Shown one piece after another: positions 32,068 through 39,927 of a stretch of 40,432 nucleotides of DNA (position 1 is the first letter of the stretch; every line of letters begins with the position of its first letter). Made by a program: the position numbers and the translations under genes. The notes below the pieces were generated by a model. It saw only the letters and a list, made by a program, of their open reading frames with translations, did not search any database and was not told where the DNA came from. This stretch comes from Fimbriimonadaceae bacterium. Its GTDB lineage: Bacteria; Armatimonadota; Fimbriimonadia; Fimbriimonadales; Fimbriimonadaceae. Location of the stretch: NCBI GenBank assembly GCA_019638835.1, contig JAHBTC010000012.1:1-40432 (forward strand), written 5' to 3'.

Positions 32068-33825
32068 CTACGGACCGCTATTGGGGGCAGGAGCGTTTGT
32101 GGCCGGCGAGTTGCTCTGTGCGCTCTCTTGCTGGCGCATCTCTTCCTCCAGAGCCTTGCGCTCTGCCTCAAGTTCGGCATCAGCCTTCTGTTGTTCTTCC
32201 TTCAACTTGGCTTCTTCGGCAAGGAACTCTGCTTTTTCTTTCGTCCAGTTGGTCAACGCATCCTTGACCGGCTTCAACGTTTCAGCGTCTACGGTCTTGT
32301 CCGCTTCAGCCTTAGCAATCGTTTCGCGGATGCGAGAGATGTTTTGATCGGCAACAAGGTCAAAGTTTCGGCTCACGTCTACGGCTTGCACGAGTTGGTC
32401 AACTGCCATCTCCTTGTCACCGTCAGCAAGCAACAGAGAATAGAGTTCGATTCGCATTCCTGCGTCATCGGTCGTCTCCAGTACAGCCTGGATGGTTTCG
32501 ATTCTCTCAGGTCGCATTGCTGACTTTTCTTGCTCGCTGAGCATCGCGTAATAAGCGTCTTGCGCAGCAAATCGAAGCAACGGGGCGAGGTGATCTCCGG
32601 GTTTTAAGTCGTTGGGATTCTCGATGGAGGTACGAGTGAGGGCAAGATCTTCGATCTCTTCCATCTTGGTGCGCATCTCGCCCATGTTGAACATAAGGGC
32701 CGGATCGCTTCGCAATTCAGCGTACTGATAGAAGCCCTTGTATATGTCGCTTCCCCATTGCGTCCGGTCTCCGTTGATGTATGCCTTTATGTCTTCTTGC
32801 AACTTGAGAGCAGCACGCTGGGCGATCACCTCCTTCCGGTAATCCTCTTTCTTTTTCTCGAAGTCCTCGGGGATCTTCTGCGTGATATCAGAAACGAAGA
32901 AGATCGTTGGCATTCCGAACTGGGCGGATACATCGCTCACCTCGCCCTTCTTCAAATTGGCAATCGGCTCCATTCCCGGTGTCGTTTCCAACCGGTTGCG
33001 ACCGAATTCAATGGGTTCGGCAGACGCTTCCGGATTGTGTTTCTTCATCACATCGTCAAACTTTGCCCCCGCTTTGATCTCGGCAAGAGCCGCTTCTGCT
33101 TCCTTCTGCCGATCTTCCAGAGGCTTATCGAAATCACCGAATGTGATCTGCTTGAGCATGAAAGTGTCGTACGTCGCCTTGAGGTCTTCATCCGATACTT
33201 CCATCGTGGATTTGTAGTTCTCAAAGACGAGGTTCGGCATGAGATTCTCCAGAACCATCTTTTCTTGGTCTGGATTCTTGAGAGCTTCGTCTAACTGCTT
33301 CTCGTTGTCCGCAAGATAGGCTGCGGGGTCACTCCCGCGATCCTTCTTAAAAAGTTCATTGAACTGGGCGTCGGTCGCGTCTGCCTTCAACTTGCCTTCA
33401 GTGATGTATGTCTTGCGTTGCGTCTCGATTTCTTCTGCGATCGCCTTCTTGAAGTACTGCCGCACTGTGTCCGGCGTTACTTCAACCTTTCGATCATTCG
33501 CAATCACGAGCATCGCGTTTTTTTGAACGACTTGATAAAGGGCACCTGCGGTGCGCTGAATTTGACCTTGAACGCTTGGATCGGGTTCGCTTTGCTGCGA
33601 CAATTGCCGAATCGAGTCGTCAAGGTCGGCACCTGTCACCGTCGCGGAGCCAACTTTGACCACAAACTCGGAGCCGGGGGCCGGGCGACCACCGCCGAGA
33701 AGTCCGTTCATGCCCGGAAAGGCACTGGGCAAGACCATAACGATCAGGATGATAATGGCAACGACACCAAGCAAAACTTGGCATCCTTTCGACTGGAACA
33801 ACTCTTGAAGACGACCGATGGACAC
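32068..33825 (-). CDS. SurA/PpiD-like periplasmic foldase with N-terminal membrane anchor
   Basis: 585 aa. One transmembrane anchor at about 17-36 (VLLGVVAIIILIVMVLPSAF) places the rest outside the cytoplasm. A SurA-N-like chaperone region follows (about 55-215), then a parvulin-like PPIase domain at about 225-345 ('ALAEIKAGAKFDDVMKKHNP', 'LKKGEVSDVSAQFGMPTIFFV'). After that comes a TPR/helical region and a C-terminal coiled coil very rich in Glu/Lys/Gln (about 510-565), ending in a polar Pro/Asn tail. The role is folding of exported proteins. The C-terminal third is longer than in typical PpiD. It precedes rsmI by two bases. Confidence 0.8.
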   Translation of the reverse strand: MSIGRLQELFQSKGCQVLLGVVAIIILIVMVLPSAFPGMNGLLGGGRPAPGSEFVVKVGSATVTGADLDDSIRQLSQQSEPDPSVQGQIQRTAGALYQVVQKNAMLVIANDRKVEVTPDTVRQYFKKAIAEEIETQRKTYITEGKLKADATDAQFNELFKKDRGSDPAAYLADNEKQLDEALKNPDQEKMVLENLMPNLVFENYKSTMEVSDEDLKATYDTFMLKQITFGDFDKPLEDRQKEAEAALAEIKAGAKFDDVMKKHNPEASAEPIEFGRNRLETTPGMEPIANLKKGEVSDVSAQFGMPTIFFVSDITQKIPEDFEKKKEDYRKEVIAQRAALKLQEDIKAYINGDRTQWGSDIYKGFYQYAELRSDPALMFNMGEMRTKMEEIEDLALTRTSIENPNDLKPGDHLAPLLRFAAQDAYYAMLSEQEKSAMRPERIETIQAVLETTDDAGMRIELYSLLLADGDKEMAVDQLVQAVDVSRNFDLVADQNISRIRETIAKAEADKTVDAETLKPVKDALTNWTKEKAEFLAEEAKLKEEQQKADAELEAERKALEEEMRQQESAQSNSPATNAPAPNSGP

Positions 33826-33893
33826 GACTTAGCACCCTCTGAAGGCAACCGCGAGTCTAGCACGGTGAGTTCCCGTAGTCCCGCCTAACGGTA

Positions 33894-33923
33894 TTGACAT
33901 GTAGACAAAATATGCGCTATATT
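33894..33923 (+). promoter_or_regulatory. Promoter of lexA
   Basis: TTGACA (33894-33899) and TATATT (33918-33923) separated by 18 bases give a near-consensus sigma-70 promoter 36 bases before the GTG start. GACA occurs twice eight bases apart within it (33896 and 33904), in TTGAC-N5-GACAA, and an inverted repeat cagacc-N6-ggtctg (33929-33934, 33941-33946) lies just downstream. Either could be a self-regulation operator. Confidence 0.6.
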
Positions 33924-33958
33924 TGATGCAGACCAGTAGAGGTCTGAGGAGTATCGGG

Positions 33959-34588
33959 GTGGCAAAAGGACTGACGAAGCGGCAAGAAGAAGTGCTGGAC
34001 TACATTCTTCATTACATCGACATGAACGGGTTTCCCCCAACGATTCGGGAGATCGGCGACAAATGCGTGATTTCTTCCCTTCGAGGAGTCACCGTTCATT
34101 TGGATGCATTGCAACGCAAGGGCTACATTGAGCGAGGCAAGCAACCGCGAACGATTAAGGTGGTCCACGAGGACTATCAAGTCAACAAGGACGTCAAGTT
34201 CATCCCGCTTCTTGGTCAGATCGCGGCGGGTGCGCCAATTCTCGCGGACGACAACGTCGAGTCAATGGTGCCGGTGCCGCTTCATATGGTTCGGAATATC
34301 AAAGACCCGTTTTGCCTTCGGATCAAGGGTGAATCCATGGTCGGTGAGGGTATCCGGCCCCGCGATTTAGTCGTCATCCGTCCTCAGCCGACCGCCAATC
34401 ACAATGACCTCGTCGCCGTACGATGGGATGACGAAGCTACGGTCAAGCGTATTCACTTCGACAAGGAGTTAGTCAAACTCATGCCGAGCAATCCGGCGTA
34501 CGAACCAATCGTCGCTCCTCGCAATGAAATCGCGATCATCGGCCGCGTGATCGGTTTATGGCGCGACTACGAGGGCCAGGCTTTTTAG
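33959..34588 (+). CDS. lexA: LexA-type SOS repressor
   Basis: 209 aa from a GTG at 33959, which has GAGGAG seven bases upstream; longer starts at 33923 or 33926 are not supported by a site. The winged-helix DNA-binding domain (1-70) has 'PPTIREIGDKCVISS' with recognition segment 'SSLRGVTVHLDALQRKG', unlike the common SSPSTV form. The self-cleavage site Ala90-Gly91, Ser126 (GESM) and Lys163 (ATVKRI) are all in place, with the same Ser-Lys spacing as E. coli. On RecA-ssDNA stimulation it would cut itself and release SOS genes. The divergent neighbour is the foldase and the convergent one a small lipoprotein. Confidence 0.93.
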   Translation: MAKGLTKRQEEVLDYILHYIDMNGFPPTIREIGDKCVISSLRGVTVHLDALQRKGYIERGKQPRTIKVVHEDYQVNKDVKFIPLLGQIAAGAPILADDNVESMVPVPLHMVRNIKDPFCLRIKGESMVGEGIRPRDLVVIRPQPTANHNDLVAVRWDDEATVKRIHFDKELVKLMPSNPAYEPIVAPRNEIAIIGRVIGLWRDYEGQAF

Positions 34589-34591
34589 TTT

Positions 34592-35161
34592 CTAGCGAGA
34601 TAAAAGTGTGATCCGCCGCAGCATGCGACCATCCTGGAGCAAGTCTTGGCGGATCAATCCTGACCCAGGGACGTAACGACTTTCTAAGATGAGTTCGCGG
34701 GTCGCTTCCCCTTCACCCAAGACGAGTTGATGAGTCACAAGGGTGATGCGCCGCTTTTGCCCGAGGTGCATCTCTTCCACGGTCTCCCGAGAAACCGTGG
34801 CTTGCGCATCGCTTGACTTGCCCGCCCAGATGCATCGACCGTTCCACGCGGTTCCATCCTGAGAGATCAAGGGTAGCGGCGGATCGAAACGTATTCCTGA
34901 CATCTCGGCGGCAAAAAGTTGGTCACCATGCCACGCGAGACGAGCCGGTCCCGCAGATCCGCTCAGTTCAAATCCCTGATAAGGGCCGACCGGTGCGGGG
35001 CCACCAACTTTGAGATCGCTTACATTCCGCTGCAACCCATCGGTAACTTCATAGGTCCAAGAGGCACCCGTCTCAAGGGGAAACAAGGGCACGGCATTGC
35101 TACGACGGCAACCGTTGGTGGCCACCAGAACAAGAATAACGCCGACCCATGCCCACTTCAT
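34592..35161 (-). CDS. Small lipoprotein of unknown function
   Basis: 189 aa beginning with a lipoprotein signal (MKWAWVGVILVLVATNGC, lipid-modified Cys18). The mature part is beta-rich with 'FPLETGASWTYEVTDG' (a start often seen in bacterial secreted beta proteins), two possible strand-pair segments and few charged helices. I do not recognise a family. The ATG overlaps the uvrD stop by four bases (ATGA), so it is probably translated with the helicase despite the different location of the products. It converges with lexA three bases away. Confidence 0.72.
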   Translation of the reverse strand: MKWAWVGVILVLVATNGCRRSNAVPLFPLETGASWTYEVTDGLQRNVSDLKVGGPAPVGPYQGFELSGSAGPARLAWHGDQLFAAEMSGIRFDPPLPLISQDGTAWNGRCIWAGKSSDAQATVSRETVEEMHLGQKRRITLVTHQLVLGEGEATRELILESRYVPGSGLIRQDLLQDGRMLRRITLLSR

Positions 35162-37359
35162 ACGGCTTCTAGTTTGGCGAAACTCTGGATCATCTTTTTG
35201 ACTCCCGTCGCGCCGGGGAAAGCCACGGTTACTTCGGCATCATCTTTTACCGGGTTGCAGGCGATGACGACCCCCACGCCGAACTTTCGATGGGAAACTT
35301 TCTGACCCACATTGAAGATCGGTTTCCAAGCCGTAGCCACCGGTGCCGATTCTTCTTGCTCTATGGTTCGATATGCACCAGTTCGGTCACTCATTACGTA
35401 TCGCGAAGGGGCCTCGTCGGCCGCCACGCCACTCTCGTCGTCGATCAGGTCAGGTGGAAGTTCGTCGAGGAATCGGGATCGCCGGTTGAAGTTTGCCTGA
35501 CCGAACGTCGCGCGTCGGCGCGCATAAGTGAGGGAAAGTTCCTCGCGTGCCCGTGTCATGCCTACATAGCAAAGTCGGCGCTCTTCTTCCAACTCACGGT
35601 CTTCGCCAAGAGAACGGCTATGGGGGAACACGCCTTCTTCCATGCCGGAGAGGTAAACGACGGGGAATTCCAACCCTTTGGATGAATGAAGGGTCATCAT
35701 AGTCACCGCTTCGCCGTTATCCTTCAGTTGGTCTACGTCGGCGATCAGCGCAACATTCTCCAAGAAGCCTTCGAGTGTTGGTGGTTCGGCTTCTGCATCG
35801 TAAGTTGTCGTGACAACGAGCAGTTCTTGGAGGTTTTCCAGTCGAGAAATCGAGTCGTCGCTGTGTTCGCGCCTGAGTTCGGTGAGGTAACCGCTTGCAT
35901 CCATAAGGTGCTGCAACACAGGAGTCACAAACCCACCTTCTGCGATTTTCCGCGCCTCGTTGAGGAGTCGAAGGAAGTCAACCATTTGGGTGGATGCTCT
36001 ATTGGGAATGAGCGAGAGCGCACTAGGGTCAGTGGCGGTTTCGGCTAGCGACAAATTCCGTGTAGAGGCGTATTCCTCGATTCTAGCGATGCTACTGTTG
36101 CCAATCCCGCGGGTCGGTACGTTGATCACACGCCGAAAGGACGCGTCGTCGGCCCGGTTCAAAGTCAACCGAAGGTAGGCGAGCATGTCGCGAATTTCTT
36201 TCCGGTCATAGAATCGCTGGCCCCCCACCAAGACATGGGGAATTCGCATGGTCAAGAACGCTTCTTCCAGCGCGCGGCTTTGGGCGTTTGTGCGATAGAG
36301 GATTCCGAATTCACCGAACTTTCGGCGTCCGCGTCGCACGTCGTTGGCGATGAGATTCGCGATTCGATGTGCTTCGTCGTTTTCGGTTCCGTTCTCAAGC
36401 ACTTGTACGCGGGGCCCCTCGTCGTTCTGTGTCCAGAGTTGTTTTTCGGCACGGCCTCGGTTATGCCGGATAACCGCGTGCGCGGCCTTGAGAATTCGCT
36501 GTGTGGACCGATAGTTCTGGTCGAGAGTGATGACCGTTGAGTCCGGGTGATCGCTGCTAAACCGCATCATAAGCGACACGTCTGCTCCGCGCCACGCATA
36601 GATGGATTGGTCGTCATCACCTACGATCGTGATGTTCTTATGCTTGCCGCTTATCGTGTCAGCGATGCGGTATTGGGCGAAGTTGACATCTTGATACTCG
36701 TCCACGAGCACATGCAAAAATCGCTCCTGTAACTGCTCCCGAACCCCGTCCGCCTGTTCAAGAAGCCGGACTGAGTAGTACAGGATGTCGTCAAAGTCAA
36801 GGGCGTTTGCTCGCCGAAGAGCCTCGTTGTACTCCTTGTAGACGCCAGCTACGATCCGCTCAAAATAACCCGACGCTTGCTCGGCGTACTTCTCCGGACC
36901 CTGCAATTTTTCTTTCGCACGGCTTATCTCGCTCAAAACATTTCGCGGCGGCGTCGCCTTTGGGTCAATATGCATCCGCTTCAAGATCTCTTTGATCGAA
37001 CTCAACTGATCGCCGTCGTCATAGATCACGAAGTTGCGGTCAATGCCGATCGCGTTCCCGTGGATGCGGAGAATTCGGGCGCACATGGAGTGAAACGTGC
37101 CCATCCATAGGTGCTTGGCCTCTTCCCCCACCATTTCTTCGATGCGCTCGCGCATCTCTCGCGATGCCTTGTTGGTGAATGTAACCGCGAGGATTCGGGA
37201 TGCCGGAACTCCCTCGCTGATGAGCCTGGCAATCCGGCAGGTGACAACTCGTGTCTTGCCCGAACCCGCCCCGGCGAACACCATGAGCGCCCCCCCCGGA
37301 TGCATGACCGCACGCCTTTGTTCTGGATTGAGGGTGTCGGCATCAAACGGTAGAGGCAT
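35158..37359 (-). CDS. UvrD/PcrA-type superfamily 1A DNA helicase
   Basis: 733 aa. Walker A is AGAGSGKT at 29-36, DEYQD at 220-224 (motif II), QNYRST at 281-286 (motif IV) and 'TLHSSKGLEFPVVYLSGMEE' in the C-terminal half (motif V). The C-terminus carries 'FNVGQKVSHRKFGVGVVI', the PcrA/UvrD tail that contacts RNA polymerase. It unwinds 3'-5' in nucleotide excision and mismatch repair and removes recombinase. A perfect palindrome lies over its start codon (37358-37376), which suggests control, perhaps by the nearby LexA. It overlaps the lipoprotein gene downstream. Confidence 0.94.
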   Translation of the reverse strand: MPLPFDADTLNPEQRRAVMHPGGALMVFAGAGSGKTRVVTCRIARLISEGVPASRILAVTFTNKASREMRERIEEMVGEEAKHLWMGTFHSMCARILRIHGNAIGIDRNFVIYDDGDQLSSIKEILKRMHIDPKATPPRNVLSEISRAKEKLQGPEKYAEQASGYFERIVAGVYKEYNEALRRANALDFDDILYYSVRLLEQADGVREQLQERFLHVLVDEYQDVNFAQYRIADTISGKHKNITIVGDDDQSIYAWRGADVSLMMRFSSDHPDSTVITLDQNYRSTQRILKAAHAVIRHNRGRAEKQLWTQNDEGPRVQVLENGTENDEAHRIANLIANDVRRGRRKFGEFGILYRTNAQSRALEEAFLTMRIPHVLVGGQRFYDRKEIRDMLAYLRLTLNRADDASFRRVINVPTRGIGNSSIARIEEYASTRNLSLAETATDPSALSLIPNRASTQMVDFLRLLNEARKIAEGGFVTPVLQHLMDASGYLTELRREHSDDSISRLENLQELLVVTTTYDAEAEPPTLEGFLENVALIADVDQLKDNGEAVTMMTLHSSKGLEFPVVYLSGMEEGVFPHSRSLGEDRELEEERRLCYVGMTRAREELSLTYARRRATFGQANFNRRSRFLDELPPDLIDDESGVAADEAPSRYVMSDRTGAYRTIEQEESAPVATAWKPIFNVGQKVSHRKFGVGVVIACNPVKDDAEVTVAFPGATGVKKMIQSFAKLEAV

Positions 37360-37376
37360 GTCTATATATTAGACAT
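37358..37376. promoter_or_regulatory. Palindromic operator candidate at the uvrD start
   Basis: ATGTCTATATATTAGACAT: 7-bp perfect arms (ATGTCTA/TAGACAT) around five A/T bases. It includes the helicase start codon region on the minus strand. The arm TAGACA also occurs in the lexA promoter (TGTAGACAAA). It is a good candidate operator, but its regulator is unproven. Confidence 0.5.
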
Positions 37377-37490
37377 TCTCAACAATTTTCGGTGTACCCC
37401 TTGGCCCGCAAGCGTGCTAGGGTGTAACATAGCGCAAAGGAATCGCGTCTGAAAAGGGCGTTGCGTTCCTGTGCGCACGGAGTTTAGTAG

Positions 37491-39098
37491 ATGAAACGGT
37501 TGACCGGTACCCTCATCGTAATGGCTTTGGCGGCCCTCACGTTGGCCCAAGGTACGTTTACGATTCGTTCCCCGAGGAACAACGAAACTGTTCGCGAGAC
37601 AGTCACGGTTCGCGTCCCTCAGGGCAGCATTCCCGAAGGCGGTTACCTGGGAATCGTGATCAATGGCAAGTTCATGGAAGCGGTAATCCCCGAAGCCGAT
37701 GGCACGGATTACATCTACCGCCTTGACACGGTTGCCAATCGAATCCCTGACGGGCCCCTGACGATTGAAATCGTGCTTTATCGCGAAGCAAGTGCGGAAG
37801 CGGCACCGGTCGTATTGAACCGCAGTTCCGTTCGCGTGAACGTTGACAACACCACATCTCTCACGAACGTCTACAGCGAGCGATTGCTCCGTTACGGATT
37901 CCGCAAGAACTCGGAGGACATCTACAAGATGAAACTCGGTTCGCGCACGAGCACGATCTCTCAGGCGCAGGCAGCATTGAACGCCCAACGAGGCAATACC
38001 GCCGACCGTTCGATCCAACTCAGTGAAGGTTATGAGTCGGTCCGACTTGTCTATGCGACGCACAACGTGTTGCGCACAGCCAATGGATACGAAGCCGTCA
38101 TTAGCGTGCAACCTCGCCCAGAACCGGGCCGAAGTTACGCATGGCTGACCGTAACCGGGGACTCGGAGCCGAAAAAGTATTACGACCACGAAATGGCGCC
38201 TTGGTACATGCGAATGACCGACACCGGTCGCGAAGTGTTCTCGGGTATGCCTTTCTATCTGCCGATGCAAGGAACCGGGGCGAGTTTCTCGTTCTTGAAC
38301 CTCTACGCGTTCCTGCCGTTACCGGTCTTGCCTTCCGAGCCACAAGCACCGGGTGATCAATGGCAAACCGCTATTCTCCAGTCAGCACGTTCGATTGAGG
38401 AGTTCGGTAAGGAAGAATCTGGCTTCGCTCCCATCCCGGCTCAGGCAACTCTTAAGGAGTACGTCTATTACCGAGGTTACAAGTGCGCGCACATCGTTGC
38501 CGAAGCTGGTCAAACCAACGCCCGTGTGGGTCAGTTGCTGACTGGTCAAGGTGCGGAAGCCGATGGACCGACGCAGTCGTTCCAAGCGATTCTCGACTTC
38601 TACTTGGATCTAGAGTCCGGACGAATGATCTCCCAAACTCGCCGTTACATCACCCAGGTTGAAATCACAAACCAACCTGCTGGCGGTGCTGGTGGCGGAC
38701 AAGGAAGTGGACCTGCTCGACCCGGAATGTCGGGCGCAGGCGGCGGAGGCGGAAGCGCATCCTCAGGTGTTGCGGGCGAGTGGATATTCCCGAACCGAGT
38801 GCCGAACTCACTTAACATGACCTACGGGGATCAGCTTTGGATTTTCGATCCAGTGTTTGATCAAAACGGTCAGTTGATCCAGACTTTCCGGGTTCAACAG
38901 CGACCGGGCGGCGGACCCGGTAACAACGAACCTCGTGGAGGCCGTGGCGGACAAACGGGCCGTGGCGGTCAAGACGATATGGACCGAGGAATGGGCTTTG
39001 GCAATAACCAGCCGCGACAAGGCGGAGGGTCTGCGGGTCGACGCATCATCCGAATCGAAACCTACATCACGATGGACCTCGACGACGGCCGCTCTTAA
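37491..39098 (+). CDS. Secreted Gly-rich protein of unknown function
   Basis: 535 aa with a clear signal peptide (MKRLTGTLIVMALAALTLAQ). Next is an Ig-like or carbohydrate-module-like beta region starting 'FTIRSPRNNETVRETVTVRVP' (residues 22-120). A middle region, about 130-395, has no recognised fold. The last 130 residues are strongly Gly/Arg/Gln-rich ('GGGPGNNEPRGGRGGQTGRG') and probably disordered, ending in 'RRIIRIETYITMDLDDG'. GGAG precedes the ATG by nine bases. The family name is unknown to me. It is followed by tatC after 19 bases; that neighbour says nothing specific about its export route because the signal is Sec-type. Confidence 0.75.
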   Translation: MKRLTGTLIVMALAALTLAQGTFTIRSPRNNETVRETVTVRVPQGSIPEGGYLGIVINGKFMEAVIPEADGTDYIYRLDTVANRIPDGPLTIEIVLYREASAEAAPVVLNRSSVRVNVDNTTSLTNVYSERLLRYGFRKNSEDIYKMKLGSRTSTISQAQAALNAQRGNTADRSIQLSEGYESVRLVYATHNVLRTANGYEAVISVQPRPEPGRSYAWLTVTGDSEPKKYYDHEMAPWYMRMTDTGREVFSGMPFYLPMQGTGASFSFLNLYAFLPLPVLPSEPQAPGDQWQTAILQSARSIEEFGKEESGFAPIPAQATLKEYVYYRGYKCAHIVAEAGQTNARVGQLLTGQGAEADGPTQSFQAILDFYLDLESGRMISQTRRYITQVEITNQPAGGAGGGQGSGPARPGMSGAGGGGGSASSGVAGEWIFPNRVPNSLNMTYGDQLWIFDPVFDQNGQLIQTFRVQQRPGGGPGNNEPRGGRGGQTGRGGQDDMDRGMGFGNNQPRQGGGSAGRRIIRIETYITMDLDDGRS

Positions 39099-39117
39099 AT
39101 AAGCGCCGTAGCCGCTC

Positions 39118-39927
39118 ATGGCATGGTTCAAAAATTTAGTAGCGCCCAACTCGTCTTCTGATGACGAGTTGCGCGCTACTTTAGCCGAGCACCTCGATGA
39201 ACTTAGGACCCGCATCATGCGGGTCGTTTATTCTTTGTCGCTTGGCATGGTCGCAGGCTGGTTTCTTCACCCCGTCTTCTATGGCGCAATGGATGAAATG
39301 GTGCGGAAGTACATTCCCCCGAATGCGCCGTACAAAGAAGCTTACAGACACCTAACCGACCCTTTCATGCTCCAATTGAAGGTTGCCTTTTATATTGGAC
39401 TGGTTCTGACATTGCCAGTTCTAATGTGGCAGCTATGGGCGTTTGTCGCCCCTGGATTACGTCCGCAAGAGCGACGGCCGATCAAGATTGTTTTCCCGAT
39501 CTGTATGGTCCTCTTTGTCGCGGGCATCTACGTTGGTTGGCTCACGATTCCCGCCCTCGTGAGCTATTTCATGAGCTTTGTAGTCAACAGCAAGATTGAG
39601 ATCATCCAAGAACCTGGCTCTCTGGTGTTGCTGGTCGTGTACACCTTGCTGGGATTTGGCATTTCATTTCAGATGCCCGTGGTCGTTTACTTCCTAACAA
39701 GGATTGGGTTGATTACGGCCGACACCGTTCGCGTTTATTGGCGACATGTTGTGGTGGCGAATGTTGTCGCCGCAGCCGCCATCACCCCAAGCGCAGACCC
39801 GGTCTCTATGTTTGCGCTGGCCGTACCTCTCAACGTGTTCTTCTTCGGTGCGGTGGCAATTGCGAAACTAACGGATCGATCAAGTCGTGATCCCGCGCTT
39901 GATAACCTCGATGGCGCACCGTGCTAG
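39118..39927 (+). CDS. tatC: Twin-arginine translocase subunit TatC
   Basis: 269 aa with six transmembrane helices. '[15 protein letters not shown]' (residues 22-36, Glu24 and Glu28) is the N-terminal twin-arginine recognition site, '[28 protein letters not shown]' is the family core and 'PRWYHHVV'-like '[22 protein letters not shown]' the C-terminal block. At the second conserved acidic position (E170 of E. coli) it has Gln185 in '[11 protein letters not shown]'. TatC with TatA forms the pore receptor for folded proteins such as ActB, whose signal is Tat-like. No tatA is in the window. Confidence 0.93.
   Translation: MAWFKNLVAPNSSSDDELRATLAEHLDELRTRIMRVVYSLSLGMVAGWFLHPVFYGAMDEMVRKYIPPNAPYKEAYRHLTDPFMLQLKVAFYIGLVLTLPVLMWQLWAFVAPGLRPQERRPIKIVFPICMVLFVAGIYVGWLTIPALVSYFMSFVVNSKIEIIQEPGSLVLLVVYTLLGFGISFQMPVVVYFLTRIGLITADTVRVYWRHVVVANVVAAAAITPSADPVSMFALAVPLNVFFFGAVAIAKLTDRSSRDPALDNLDGAPC

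Noticed and set aside
37362-38270. 302-codon antisense frame inside the secreted Gly-rich protein gene
   Set aside because: No recognisable family and it is opposite a gene with a good signal peptide and ribosome binding site.
38690-39030. Tandem DNA repeat in the Gly-rich coding region
   Set aside because: The ggc/gga runs are irregular codon repeats for Gly rather than a unit-based tandem array.
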